Shown: positions 7,655-15,623 of the stretch, piece after piece
How positions within the stretch are numbered: the stretch's first letter is position 1
How the letters are laid out: every line of letters starts with the position of its first letter
DNA from: DATAPD01 sp036265385
GTDB taxonomy: Bacteria; Acidobacteriota; Terriglobia; Terriglobales; Acidobacteriaceae
Assembly (NCBI GenBank): GCA_036265385.1
Contig: DATAPD010000042.1
Location: 186,001-250,000, forward strand
Direction of reading: 5' to 3'
DNA length: 64,000 nucleotides
Made by a program: the position numbers and the translations under genes
Notes under the pieces: generated by a model
What the model was told of the DNA's origin: nothing
Databases searched by the model: none
Seen by the model: only the letters and a program-made list of their open reading frames with translations

Positions 7655-8680
7655 CTATAGGAACAGTTTGCTGACCGAGGTCTCTTCATGGATGGACTGG
7701 ATGGCCCGCCCAATCAGACCGGCGATGGTGAGCACCTTGATCTTGGGCTCTCTCTTCGCTTCCTCGGTCAGTGGAATCGTGTTTGTGACCACCACTTGCG
7801 TGATGGCCGACTTCGAAATGTTTTCGATGGCTGGAGGCGAAAATACAGGGTGCGAACAGCACGCATATACCGCTTTCGCGCCGTTTTCGATCAAAGCGCT
7901 CGCCGTTTTCACCAGCGTGCCCGCCGTGTCGATCAGGTCATCGATAATCAAACAATTGCGATCGCGCACTTCACCGATGACGTGCATTACCTCCGCCACG
8001 TTCATCTCCACGCGGCGTTTGTCCACGATGGCGAGGGCTGCGTCCATCTTCTTCGCAAAGAAACGCGCGCGCTCCACGCCACCTGCATCCGGAGAAACAA
8101 CAGTCAGGTCGGGCAGGTTGAGACCCTTGAAATAACTGACAAGCACAGGTGATCCGAAAAGATGATCGACAGGGATATTGAAAAAGCCTTGCAGTTGCGG
8201 CGCATGAAGGTCGACGATCAGGGCGCGATCAGCACCGGCTGTGGTCAATAGATCCGCGACAAGTTTCGAAGAAATTGGAACGCGTGGTTTGTCCTTGCGA
8301 TCCTGGCGTGCGTAACCGTAATAAGGAATCACCGCCGTGATTCGCCGCGCAGAAGCACGCTTGAGCGCGTCGATCATCAACAGCAGTTCCATCAGATGCT
8401 CGTCCACCGGTCTGCATGTGGGCTGCATGACGAACACGTCTGCGCCGCGGACATTTTCTTGGATTTGTACGTAGCACTCACCGTCAGCAAACCGTGTGAG
8501 GTGAGCCTGCCCTCGGGTGAGCCCAAGGAAGTGGCAAACTTCATCGGTGAGGGCTTCATTCGCAGTCCCGCAAAAGATCTTGAACTTATCGTCCACGCGG
8601 GCACGCTGGGGCTTCCGCTCGATCTTCTCATCCGCGCTCATGTGAGCCTTCTTTTCGGTGGCTGTCGCGACTGTGGACAT
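7655..8680 (-). CDS. prs: Ribose-phosphate pyrophosphokinase
   Basis: 341 residues. After a ~30-residue polar extension absent from most homologues, the PRPP synthase core starts at FKIFCGTANEAL. Visible motifs are the flexible-loop YGYARQDRKDKPR, the metal-binding DLHAPQLQGFF, PDAGGVERARFFAKK, and the PRPP-binding loop LIIDDLIDTAGTL. It makes PRPP from ribose 5-phosphate and ATP for purine, pyrimidine, NAD, His and Trp synthesis. It precedes rplY by 14 bases and probably shares its transcript. The N-terminal extension could be shortened by starting at the Met near residue 14. Confidence 0.95.
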   Translation of the reverse strand: MSTVATATEKKAHMSADEKIERKPQRARVDDKFKIFCGTANEALTDEVCHFLGLTRGQAHLTRFADGECYVQIQENVRGADVFVMQPTCRPVDEHLMELLLMIDALKRASARRITAVIPYYGYARQDRKDKPRVPISSKLVADLLTTAGADRALIVDLHAPQLQGFFNIPVDHLFGSPVLVSYFKGLNLPDLTVVSPDAGGVERARFFAKKMDAALAIVDKRRVEMNVAEVMHVIGEVRDRNCLIIDDLIDTAGTLVKTASALIENGAKAVYACCSHPVFSPPAIENISKSAITQVVVTNTIPLTEEAKREPKIKVLTIAGLIGRAIQSIHEETSVSKLFL

Positions 8681-8746
8681 AGTTAAGCTCTCAGCTCTTT
8701 AACTTTCAAGGTCGAGCGGTCAAGACCGCAACCGCAGGCACTTAAA

Positions 8747-8780
8747 GACCAGCGACTAGCTACTACCTACCAGCTACTGC
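8747..8780. repeat. Degenerate CTA/CTAGC tract downstream of tRNA-Gln
   Basis: The short stretch repeats units such as GACTAGCTACTACCTACCAG with variation. It lies between the prs start and the tRNA-Gln gene, and is part of the same class of tracts as at 6875-6917. Confidence 0.4.
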
Positions 8781-8785
8781 TTTTC

Positions 8786-8859
8786 TGGCTGGGCCGCTAG
8801 GATTCGAACCTAGACAAAGTGCTCCAAAGGCACTTGACCTACCATTAGTCGACGGCCCA
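8786..8859 (-). tRNA. tRNA-Gln (anticodon TTG)
   Basis: On the minus strand the 5' acceptor arm TGGGCCG (8859-8853) pairs with CGGCCCA (8796-8790), followed by discriminator G and an encoded CCA (8788-8786). The anticodon stem AGTGC/GCACT encloses CTTTGGA with anticodon TTG. The T arm contains GGTTCGAATCC. Length is 74 with CCA. It lies between ispE and prs. Confidence 0.96.
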
Positions 8860-8867
8860 GTGAACGA

Positions 8868-8942
8868 CAGTTTCTAGTTTCCAGTTTCGAGTTTCAAGAG
8901 AAACCTTGCGCGAAACGATTGAAACTAGGAACTCGAAACTTG
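8868..8942. repeat. Long degenerate AGTTTC tract with inverted arms
   Basis: The left half iterates AGTTTC(T/C/G)AGTTTC and the right half carries GAAACTAGGAACTCGAAAC, so the two halves are largely complementary and could fold as a long imperfect hairpin just upstream of tRNA-Gln. The right arm overlaps the last codons and the stop of ispE. It belongs to the same family as 14080-14116. Confidence 0.6.
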
Positions 8943-9905
8943 CAACCTTTTCCAGTACTGGGCTCTTGTTACCGTGCTCGTGACTTGCGCCGTCACGCCG
9001 AAACCCTTCAGTTTCCGAGCCGCGCGCTCGGCTGCCATGCGCGTCCGGTACAGTCCGTAGAGAGCCGACCCAGAGCCTGACAATGAGGCATACAACGCCC
9101 CGGCACGTTCAAGCACACCCTTGATGTCTCGTAGTTCGGGATATTGCGGAAAGACGACCCGTTCAAAGTCGTTTTCAATCCCGGTACGGACAAGGTCGAG
9201 AAGCGGGTTCTCAGCCCGGCCTCTGCTCCTGGCAGAGGCACCGGATATACCGCTCAGCCACGCGGACAAAGCATGACCAAACCTTTCTATTCTATCGGAC
9301 CCTCCAGAGTCGGTCAATTTGCCGCCACCGGCGTCTTGGCCGGTCATCAACTCATCCCAATCCGCGAATGCCTTCGGTGTGGACACTCCTACCGCTGGCA
9401 ACGCGATCACGCACGGCATCGACGGCAAATCAGGCAGCGGATACACCACTTGTCCACGATCAATTCCCAATACCGTGCCGCCAACAAGAAAAACCGGCAA
9501 ATCTGATCCCACCTCGGCCGCGATCCGTAGTCGTTCTTCCTGCGGCAAAGTCTTCTTGAGCGCTCGTTCCAGCGCAATCAACGTAGCCACGGCGTTTGCA
9601 GAAGCGCCGCCGAGCCCGCCCTGCACCGGCAGTCGCTTCTCAATCTCGATCGTCACCCGCGCGGATGTCCTCAGTGAATGAAGCGCTCTCTCGACGACTT
9701 TGTGACAGGTATTCGTCGCATCGGTTGGAACACGCGCGTCCGCTGACCTGATTTCTATCCCTGACCCTTTACGCGCAGTAACAGTGATGATGTCGTTCAA
9801 ACCGATTGTCTGATAGACCGTGCGAAGCGCATGGAACCCATCGGGCCGCGCTGGTCCGATTGCCAATCCGAGATTGATCTTCGCAAACGAACGAACAGTA
9901 GGCAT
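8925..9905 (-). CDS. ispE: 4-diphosphocytidyl-2-C-methyl-D-erythritol kinase
   Basis: 326 residues, a GHMP kinase of the MEP isoprenoid pathway that phosphorylates the 2-hydroxyl of CDP-ME. N-terminal SFAKINLGLAIGPARPDGFH is the IspE substrate site. The ATP loop reads LPVQGGLGGASANA, slightly different from the common GxGLGGGSSNAA. The C-terminal motif SLSGSGSALYGL is intact. About 35 residues in the middle (DAGGGKLTDSGG...RSRGRAEN) form an insertion. The final residues and stop codon fall inside a degenerate repeat tract. ispD and ispF lie 4 kb away on the same strand. Confidence 0.95.
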   Translation of the reverse strand: MPTVRSFAKINLGLAIGPARPDGFHALRTVYQTIGLNDIITVTARKGSGIEIRSADARVPTDATNTCHKVVERALHSLRTSARVTIEIEKRLPVQGGLGGASANAVATLIALERALKKTLPQEERLRIAAEVGSDLPVFLVGGTVLGIDRGQVVYPLPDLPSMPCVIALPAVGVSTPKAFADWDELMTGQDAGGGKLTDSGGSDRIERFGHALSAWLSGISGASARSRGRAENPLLDLVRTGIENDFERVVFPQYPELRDIKGVLERAGALYASLSGSGSALYGLYRTRMAAERAARKLKGFGVTAQVTSTVTRAQYWKRLQVSSS

Positions 9906-9983
9906 GACTGGATGTGGGCGTCCGCCCGGATAACCACGGGATTTTAAACGCTCCCACCTCTTATTTGCCTGCCTTCACCCTTT

Positions 9984-10025
9984 GTCATTCCGACACGCGA
10001 GCGAAGCGAGCAAGGAGGAATCTGC
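9984..10025. repeat. Dispersed GTCATTCCGA-type palindromic repeat
   Basis: GTCATTCCGA opens the element, GCGAGCGAAGCGAGC forms its centre, and GGAGGAATCTGC closes it. Related elements with the same opening and centre type occur at 11459-11505 and 52284-52357. Similar intergenic repeats are known from several phyla. It lies between divergent ispE and the gene at 10105. Confidence 0.65.
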
Positions 10026-10104
10026 TGTTCTAACCCAACCACCCAAAAGTCAGAGATGACACGACAATAGCTTTTCCTCTGCGTGTGCCAAAATACTCCT
10101 TCCG

Positions 10105-10875
10105 ATGACTAAAAGAGCCAGCGTCGGGATCTTAATCGTCTCCACAATCCTGCTCGCCTTGATTGGCTTGTTCGTCAAACCTATTCCTCAACCGCTCGAA
10201 TACCACAACTTCGCCGATCAAAGGCCCTGGCTTGGGGTTCCCAATGCAGGCGACGTTCTCTCGAACATTCCATTCGCGTTAGCCGGACTCTGGGGCTTTT
10301 ACCTACTGTTTACGCCTGGCAAGCTGATCTTCCTCGATCGACGGGAACGCTGGCCGTGGGTAGGTGTCGCGGTAGGACTGTTTCTCACCGCGTTCGGCTC
10401 CGCCTACTACCATCTGGCTCCGGACAACGCCCGTCTGGTCTGGGACCGATTGCCCATGACCATCGTCTTTATGTCCTTCGTCGCGGCTCTCATAGCCGAG
10501 CGCATCGCTGTTCCCTTAGGACTGTGGTTGTGGCCACTGTTGCTGGCGGTCGGGATTTACAGCGTCTTCCAGTGGCAAGCCAGCGAATTGCGCGGTGCAG
10601 GGGATCTGCGTCTCTATGCGGGTGTCCAGATCTATGCCGTCCTAGTCGCACTTGTAATGTTGCTTGTGCCGGCACGATACACGCGCACTTGGGACCTTGC
10701 GATCGTGGCTGGATGGTATGCACTTGCCAAATTGCTTGAAAGTTTCGACCGCCATATTTTTGCTCTCGACGGAGGTCTCGTGAGCGGCCATACTCTGAAA
10801 CATCTCGCCGCCGCGATGGCTGGGGTCTGGCTGATCAGAATGGTTCTGAAGCGAGAAAGCCTGCCGCTTGTTTAA
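10105..10875 (+). CDS. Ceramidase-like (CREST superfamily) membrane hydrolase
   Basis: 256 residues with about seven hydrophobic segments. Metal-site motifs of the alkaline ceramidase/CREST superfamily are visible: YHNFADQR with VPNAGDVLSNIPF, then GSAYYHLAPDN with LVWDRLPM, and a C-terminal GHTLKHLAAA. These Ser, Asp and His residues would bind zinc in the membrane. The substrate is unknown; amide-linked lipids are the family theme. There is no clear Shine-Dalgarno site, and AATACT ends 7 bases before the ATG, so the mRNA may be nearly leaderless. The DUF3592-like gene follows after 11 bases, likely in one transcript. Confidence 0.7.
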   Translation: MTKRASVGILIVSTILLALIGLFVKPIPQPLEYHNFADQRPWLGVPNAGDVLSNIPFALAGLWGFYLLFTPGKLIFLDRRERWPWVGVAVGLFLTAFGSAYYHLAPDNARLVWDRLPMTIVFMSFVAALIAERIAVPLGLWLWPLLLAVGIYSVFQWQASELRGAGDLRLYAGVQIYAVLVALVMLLVPARYTRTWDLAIVAGWYALAKLLESFDRHIFALDGGLVSGHTLKHLAAAMAGVWLIRMVLKRESLPLV

Positions 10876-10886
10876 GGGCTGCACGC

Positions 10887-11336
10887 ATGTTTACCTATCT
10901 TCGAAACGAGATAGTCGTAATTGCGCAGTACTACTTCTCCCTTATTGCGATTGCTTTCGCAGTCGGTGCTTTCTTTTTCATCAAAAGGTTTCCCCACTGG
11001 ATGCGAATACTTCGGGCGTCCGCGTGGCCCACTACTAGCGGTCAAATTGAAATTGCTGACGTGTCCTCATTTGGAGGGCAGGCGATAGCTGAGTTGGGCT
11101 ACAGTTTCGCGATGGAGGGAACCACATATTCTGGCTACTATTCTCATCAGTTTGCGGACGAACAAGAGGCTTGGGATTATGTTACGCCCCTGAAAGGAAA
11201 ACACGTCGTAATCCGCTATAAATCGACGGATCCCTCCACATCAACACTGCTCCAGCAGGACCAAGCTTCAGATTGCCAGCTTGCCGGCAATTATCTTCGC
11301 AGCTTATGGGCGTTCTTGAAGGAAAATTGGGGCTGA
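10887..11336 (+). CDS. DUF3592-like membrane-anchored protein
   Basis: 149 residues with one N-terminal membrane helix (residues ~12-30) followed by a soluble beta-rich domain. The pattern WPTTSGQIEIADV, then LGYSFAMEGTTYSGYYS and GKHVVIRYKSTDPSTS is typical of DUF3592 proteins. It lies 11 bases after the ceramidase-like gene. A second, unlinked relative of the fold is at 19523. Function is unknown. Confidence 0.7.
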   Translation: MFTYLRNEIVVIAQYYFSLIAIAFAVGAFFFIKRFPHWMRILRASAWPTTSGQIEIADVSSFGGQAIAELGYSFAMEGTTYSGYYSHQFADEQEAWDYVTPLKGKHVVIRYKSTDPSTSTLLQQDQASDCQLAGNYLRSLWAFLKENWG

Positions 11337-11458
11337 GCCCCTGCAGCCTCTAACGAATCAGGCAAGCACCTTGCACGAGCGGACTTATCGTCGTGCTCCA
11401 GCTCAATTGTAATGATTCAGCTCGGAGCTACAGATAAGAACATCTTTATTTTACCGGC

Positions 11459-11505
11459 GTCATCCCGAACGCTCGCGCTTTCTCCAGCGAGCGGAGGGAT
11501 CTCGC
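11459..11505. repeat. Dispersed GTCATCCCGA-type palindromic repeat
   Basis: It opens GTCATCCCGAACGCTCGCGC and closes GCGAGCGGAGGGATCTCGC, with complementary arms around TTTCTCCA. It is the second of three elements of this family in the window (see 9984 and 52284). Confidence 0.6.
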
Positions 11506-11596
11506 GGATAGCACCATAAAACTAGTCGAAGTCCCAGAGGGAAGACACGAAAATAGCCCAGTGCTTCAGCACTTGGACACAGACAGAAAGGCTGAT

Positions 11597-11618
11597 GGAA
11601 AAAGCGCCCTTAGGGGCG
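11597..11618 (-). terminator. Weak terminator after the gene at 11666
   Basis: On the minus strand CGCCC, loop CTAA, GGGCG is followed by CTTTTTCC. The stem is only five base pairs, so the call is tentative. It sits 48 bases past the stop codon. Confidence 0.35.
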
Positions 11619-11665
11619 TGCCTGAACACCAATGTCTAGTCTCATGATCGAATGGCCCCACACAA

Positions 11666-12403
11666 TCAACCTCTCCGCTTGTAGTAAACGGCGAACTCGA
11701 ACCCCGGATTCGGCGGAAACAACTCCGCAATCTTCCGCAACCGCTCGGCTAATGGTGAGGGTGCTAACAGCGGATAATCCCGCTCGCGCAAATCGTAATA
11801 ATCCACGTCGATAAATAACGAAAGCAAATAGATCGAGATTGCGTCAGAAAAGGTCGCGGCAAAGTACTCGTTCTTGAACTTCTCCGCATCAGCGCCATTG
11901 CCCGTCGCGAGCTTGCGGCTCTCCCATGCGTCGAGCGAAGTCTCGCCACGCACGCCAGATTCCGCCTGCTTCCATACCATCTCGGCGAATGCTTGTGACA
12001 CCCCTGCGCCTTCCACCACCGCGTGTCCGACATTGATATAGAACTCGAACGCGACCGAAAACTTATCGTCCATGAGACGCGTCGAGATGAACACACACTG
12101 CGAATCACCCAGATTCAAGTTGCGATGACAAACTGCATTGTCGCTGAGTGCAACGTCATAGCGATCCGCGATGACCGTCTCATCGCCTTGATTTACAGTG
12201 AGTGGAACGAAGTAATACGCTTTGCGCGCCAAGGCTGCCGCGGCTGCATTCGGAACAGCAGCCACCATTTTTTCCAGATCTTTCTCTGAAATGATCAGTT
12301 CGCCTGAAATGGCGTAGCAGATTCCGTTCGGTGCCTGTGACACTGGCGTTTTCCGGACAACCTCCGCTGGAGGGCACGTGATTGCCGGGGCAGCTTGCGA
12401 CAT
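11666..12403 (-). CDS. Conserved-type hypothetical protein
   Basis: 245 residues, no signal peptide and no membrane segment. I do not recognise the family. The protein is acidic, with two Cys near the N-terminus (ITCPPAE, GICYAISG) and hydrophobic blocks such as AFEFYINVGHAVVEGAG and ISIYLLSLFIDVDYYDL. Codon use and amino acid composition look like a real cytoplasmic protein. It is divergent from the gene at 12482, with 78 bases between them. Confidence 0.6.
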   Translation of the reverse strand: MSQAAPAITCPPAEVVRKTPVSQAPNGICYAISGELIISEKDLEKMVAAVPNAAAAALARKAYYFVPLTVNQGDETVIADRYDVALSDNAVCHRNLNLGDSQCVFISTRLMDDKFSVAFEFYINVGHAVVEGAGVSQAFAEMVWKQAESGVRGETSLDAWESRKLATGNGADAEKFKNEYFAATFSDAISIYLLSLFIDVDYYDLRERDYPLLAPSPLAERLRKIAELFPPNPGFEFAVYYKRRG

Positions 12404-12481
12404 CCTTGTATTCTAGCGCATGCCGTTTCTCGGCCTGATTAGCGCACTGCGATTGCGCGTCGTGTGGTGTAGCCTAGAACC

Positions 12482-12778
12482 ATGCCACAGGGCCAAGCTC
12501 GCAACCCAAGCTGGGTCAAGATTCCGTTTCGCGTCGCGTTTTTCACCGTTCTGTTCACGCTGATGATATTTTCCGTTTCACTTCTTCTCAGCATCATCGG
12601 GCTCGTGATCTATGCGCACATGCATGGAGTGCGTCCGGATATGCCGTTCGCGTATAAGCACATTGCTCTTCCGATCGCGCTCGTAGCCGGGTGTATCGTG
12701 CTCGTGCTCTCTCTCATCATGGAGATCCGCTACTATCGGCGCTCGAAAATTCTCGCCGGCATTGAAAGGACAAGTTAG
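12482..12778 (+). CDS. Small two-helix membrane protein
   Basis: 98 residues with two strong membrane helices (roughly residues 18-44 and 60-80) and a basic C-terminus. No family is recognised. Its stop codon TAG shares one base with the GTG start of the next gene, so the two are translationally coupled. A partner role with the downstream hydrolase is possible but not shown. Confidence 0.6.
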   Translation: MPQGQARNPSWVKIPFRVAFFTVLFTLMIFSVSLLLSIIGLVIYAHMHGVRPDMPFAYKHIALPIALVAGCIVLVLSLIMEIRYYRRSKILAGIERTS

Positions 12779-13533
12779 TGGGGCCACGTATTGCAATTCC
12801 TGTTCCGCACTCAACGGATGCCGCTTACGCTGAGCGAGCACTGCCGCAATATGAAGAAGCCGTGGCGGTTGCTGGTGGAGAGCCGGTACGCATTCCAGTT
12901 AATCAATCGAGCGCTGCCGTTCTTCAGCAAATCGAGAGTTGCGATGCGGTGCTCTTGCCCGGTAGCAAGGCTGATGTGGACCCGAAGAAGTACGCGACTG
13001 AGCGGGATCCGCACACCGCGGATGCCGATCGCGGACGCGACGATGTAGATGAGCTCTTACTCCGTCATGCTTACGAGAAACGCAAGCCAGTGCTGGGCAT
13101 TTGCTACGGTCTGCAGACCCTGAACGTGCATCGACATGGCTCGTTACTCCAGCACATCACGTCTCCTGTCAATCATGAAGCGGGGCGAGCGGTTTCTCTG
13201 GCGCATGACGTGTTGATCGAGCCCGGGACGCGACTGGCAAAGATCCTCGGCCTTAATTCAAGGACAAGTGTGCCCGTGAACTCGAGCCATCATCAGTCTG
13301 CGGATCGTATTGGAGATGGACTGGAGGCCTCGGCATACTCCTCGCAGGACGGTATTGTTGAAGCCATCGAAGGCACAGACCCGAATCATTTCGTCCTGGC
13401 AGTGCAGTGGCACCCAGAGCGTTCGCTAAATGAGTCAGGTGCGCTCGGCGAGTCGGCACGCGCCATCTTCCGCAGCTTCATCGAGGAAGCCCGCGAAAAA
13501 CAGTCTGCCGCGACTGCTTCGAGGAAAACCTAA
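12778..13533 (+). CDS. Gamma-glutamyl-gamma-aminobutyrate hydrolase-like class I amidotransferase (peptidase C26)
   Basis: 251 residues starting at GTG. The nucleophile Cys is in GICYGLQTLNV and the catalytic His-Glu in VQWHPERS, as in PuuD-type hydrolases. Substrate-loop residues after the nucleophile read HRHGSLLQHI, where relatives usually have a Gly-Gly-Thr-Leu; the first Gly is His here. The enzyme should cleave a gamma-glutamyl amide bond, but the true substrate is uncertain. It follows the two-helix membrane gene with a one-base overlap and converges with ispF. Confidence 0.85.
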   Translation: MGPRIAIPVPHSTDAAYAERALPQYEEAVAVAGGEPVRIPVNQSSAAVLQQIESCDAVLLPGSKADVDPKKYATERDPHTADADRGRDDVDELLLRHAYEKRKPVLGICYGLQTLNVHRHGSLLQHITSPVNHEAGRAVSLAHDVLIEPGTRLAKILGLNSRTSVPVNSSHHQSADRIGDGLEASAYSSQDGIVEAIEGTDPNHFVLAVQWHPERSLNESGALGESARAIFRSFIEEAREKQSAATASRKT

Positions 13534-13582
13534 CCGCAAAAATTTCAAAGAGATTGTCAGGCCACGAAGAGCACGCTGCCTG

Positions 13583-14095
13583 CTATCTGGGTTTGCGAGG
13601 CCTGCTAGCCTTGGTTTTTGTCGTTGCTTTAAGCAGGACTGCGACGTGTGCAATCGCGGCATTGTCTGTGCCCATTCCTTCAGGTGTCTTTGCCTTGATG
13701 CCGATCGCGTCCGAAGATAACCCCGTAAGTTCTGCGACACGCGCGCGAATCGATGCCGTGTGCGGGCCGATTTTCGGAGCGGACAAAATGAGCGTTGAGT
13801 CGAGATTCGAAAGTTCGTAGCCGGCTGCCCGCACACGTTTCAGCGCTTCTTCTAGAAACAAGGCCGAATCAGCGCCCTTCCAGCGAGGATCGGATGGCGA
13901 GAAAAGAGAACCTATATCTGGAGCCGCGATCGCGCCTAAGAGTGCGTCGGTGATGGCGTGCAACAAAACGTCGCCGTCCGAATGTCCTCCGAGTCCCTTT
14001 TCAAACGGAAGAGTGACGCCGCCGATCTTGAGCGGAATACCGCGTTTGAATTCGTGAGAGTCCCAACCGTAACCAATGCGAGTTTCAGGTTTCAA
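13583..14095 (-). CDS. ispF: 2-C-methyl-D-erythritol 2,4-cyclodiphosphate synthase
   Basis: 170 residues. The zinc-binding DSH motif is in GYGWDSHEF, GGHSDGDVLLHAITDALLGA carries the other metal His, and KAKTPEGMGTDNAAIA the CDP site. It converts CDP-ME 2-phosphate to MEcPP with loss of CMP. The only plausible start is TTG at 14095, which lies inside a degenerate GAAACTTG/GAAACCTG repeat tract; the first residues after the start are encoded by that tract. It follows ispD by 34 bases, so both are probably cotranscribed. Confidence 0.94.
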   Translation of the reverse strand: MKPETRIGYGWDSHEFKRGIPLKIGGVTLPFEKGLGGHSDGDVLLHAITDALLGAIAAPDIGSLFSPSDPRWKGADSALFLEEALKRVRAAGYELSNLDSTLILSAPKIGPHTASIRARVAELTGLSSDAIGIKAKTPEGMGTDNAAIAHVAVLLKATTKTKASRPRKPR

Positions 14096-14116
14096 GTTTC
14101 CAGTTTCCGGTTCTGA
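14080..14116. repeat. Degenerate AGTTTC tract at the ispD-ispF junction
   Basis: Units of AGTTTCAGGTTTCAAGTTTC type repeat imperfectly across the junction and include the ispF start codon. The same unit builds the tract at 8868-8942, which overlaps the end of ispE. Confidence 0.6.
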
Positions 14117-14129
14117 GGTTTTTTAGCCA

Positions 14130-14861
14130 CTAGCGCTTCTCGAGATAGAACTCTGCCAGTTCAAGGTCCGCGGGCGTTGTGATCTTGAGATTACGCGGCG
14201 AGCCCATCACCACGGCTACCGGATATCGCGCGCGCTCGACGAGCGAGGCTTCGTCCGTACCCACAAATCCGTCGGCGGCAGCGTCATCAAATGCCTTCTT
14301 GATGATCGAATAGCGGAAGCCCTGTGGCGTTTGTGCCATCACGACTCGCTCCCGCGGAATAGTTGCTGTAATGAGAGCGCCTTCCGCAGTACGGTCGACT
14401 TGCTTGATCGTATCTACGGCTGGAAGACCCACGATGGCAGCGCCATACTTTCCAGCGGCGCCGATTACTTCATCGATCATCGAATCATCCACAAACGGCC
14501 GTACGGCGTCATGTACAAGAACGATGTCGTCCGGCTCAGAGCGTAAGCTGTTCAGGCCATTGGTGACGGATTCCTGTCTGTGCTCGCCGCCCTCCACCAG
14601 GCTGACTTTCTTCTTCGAGATTTCGCGCTCTTCTTTATCCAGACGAGCTTGAAACCCAGGAATTTCATCTTTGCGCAAGACAACGACCAGTTCGTCAATC
14701 CGAGGATGTGCAGCAAAAACTCGCAGCGTCCGAATCAGCATAGGGACGCCCCTCAGTGCTGTGAACTGCTTTGAGATCACTTCCTTCTTATTCTTGCTGC
14801 GCGCGGCCGCCGACATGCGCGTGCCTAGGCCCGCTGCCGGAATGATGACGCTGACTTTCAT
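14130..14861 (-). CDS. ispD: 2-C-methyl-D-erythritol 4-phosphate cytidylyltransferase
   Basis: From the ATG at 14861 the protein is 243 residues and starts MKVSVIIPAAGLGTRM, the CTP-binding loop of the family. Other motifs are TPQGFRYSIIKKAF and VHDAVRPFVDDSMI. A longer frame adds 47 residues unlike any IspD. An insert of ~12 residues rich in Lys (ARSKNKKEVISKQF) follows the loop. It makes CDP-ME in the MEP pathway and is followed by ispF. No ribosome site precedes the ATG; a TATACT box lies 12 bases upstream. Confidence 0.95.
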   Translation of the reverse strand: MKVSVIIPAAGLGTRMSAAARSKNKKEVISKQFTALRGVPMLIRTLRVFAAHPRIDELVVVLRKDEIPGFQARLDKEEREISKKKVSLVEGGEHRQESVTNGLNSLRSEPDDIVLVHDAVRPFVDDSMIDEVIGAAGKYGAAIVGLPAVDTIKQVDRTAEGALITATIPRERVVMAQTPQGFRYSIIKKAFDDAAADGFVGTDEASLVERARYPVAVVMGSPRNLKITTPADLELAEFYLEKR

Positions 14862-14873
14862 CGAGGGCGGCTT

Positions 14874-14879
14874 AGTATA
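14874..14879 (-). promoter_or_regulatory. Candidate -10 box for ispD
   Basis: TATACT on the minus strand ends 12 bases before the ispD ATG. Transcription would begin about 5 bases before the start codon, matching the missing Shine-Dalgarno site. No convincing -35 box is seen. Confidence 0.35.
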
Positions 14880-14970
14880 ACTAAAGAAGAAGCCGGCATT
14901 CAGCCTGCAGCAGTCGCGGGTAGGCAGCAGACAGTGAACAGTAAAAAATGGCCCAGCCTCCGCGTCGGGA

Positions 14971-15037
14971 ATCTTTGAGAGTTGTGGTGCGGCAGCCCTC
15001 ATTTAATGAGCCCTAAGAGTGGTCCAGCCCGGCAGAA
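14971..15037. repeat. Dispersed repeat, copy without hairpin insert
   Basis: Starting with TTGAGAGTTGTGGTGCGGCA and ending with GTGGTCCAGCCCGG, it aligns with the copy at 15531-15623 but lacks the internal GCACCCTTCG hairpin. Confidence 0.6.
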
Positions 15038-15420
15038 CGGAAACCAGTTGGCGAAAGGCGCTGTCGGGTGGCTGGCAGGTGCTGAATCCGTCCGGCAGGA
15101 TGTTGCTGGTTTTGTTGTTAACCATCTACTTACTAGTATACCCTCCCCCCATATCTCGATCTTTGGGAATCAGCAACTTACGAAAAAATTCCCGCCAGAT
15201 CTTTGAGTAATAAGCACTTATGCGCAAAATATTCTGGAATAAGGACTTAGCTTGCTGCGTCCGCAGCTTTCAGCCACCAGGCCTCAGGCTTCAGCTGAAT
15301 CTGGAGACACGACAAAATGGGAGTGCAAGCGAGAGGCCAAGGGTGAGTGTTCGTCTCTCGTCGTAAGAAAACCGGGTGCGTCGTCGGTTGTTGGTCGTCG
15401 GAAAGGCGAAGAGCGCTGTT

Positions 15421-15437
15421 CGTCGTCCGTCTTCCGC
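15421..15437. repeat. CGTCGTCCGTC-type tract
   Basis: These 17 bases match 16 of 17 with the complement of part of 19486-19517, and resemble 18751-18775. Confidence 0.4.
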
Positions 15438-15530
15438 AGAAGACCAGCAGTCCGGAGTGAGAAGTCGATTCGGAAGGTTGAACGAAGGGCCTGCTGGCAT
15501 GGAAGTTTGGAATGGAGGCGCGTCGGGAAC

Positions 15531-15623
15531 CATTGAGGGTCGTGGTGCGCACCCTTCGAAAACCGCGAAGGGTGCGGCAGCCCTCGTTTGGTGAACACGT
15601 GAGGGTGGGCCAGCCCCCAGGAT
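15531..15623. repeat. Dispersed repeat, copy with hairpin insert
   Basis: It begins TTGAGGGTCGTGGTGC, then carries a perfect 10-bp stem GCACCCTTCG/CGAAGGGTGC (15549-15575), then GGCAGCCCTCGTTTGGTGAA and GAGGGTGGGCCAGCCC. Apart from the hairpin insert it parallels the copy at 14971-15037. Confidence 0.65.

Larger units (their letters stand above)
11337..11665. other. Intergenic region with dispersed repeat and hairpins
   Basis: No gene is seen. It contains the palindromic repeat at 11459-11505, a small palindrome CAGTGCTTCAGCACTTG near 11561, and a weak minus-strand terminator at 11597-11618 serving the gene at 11666. Confidence 0.6.
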
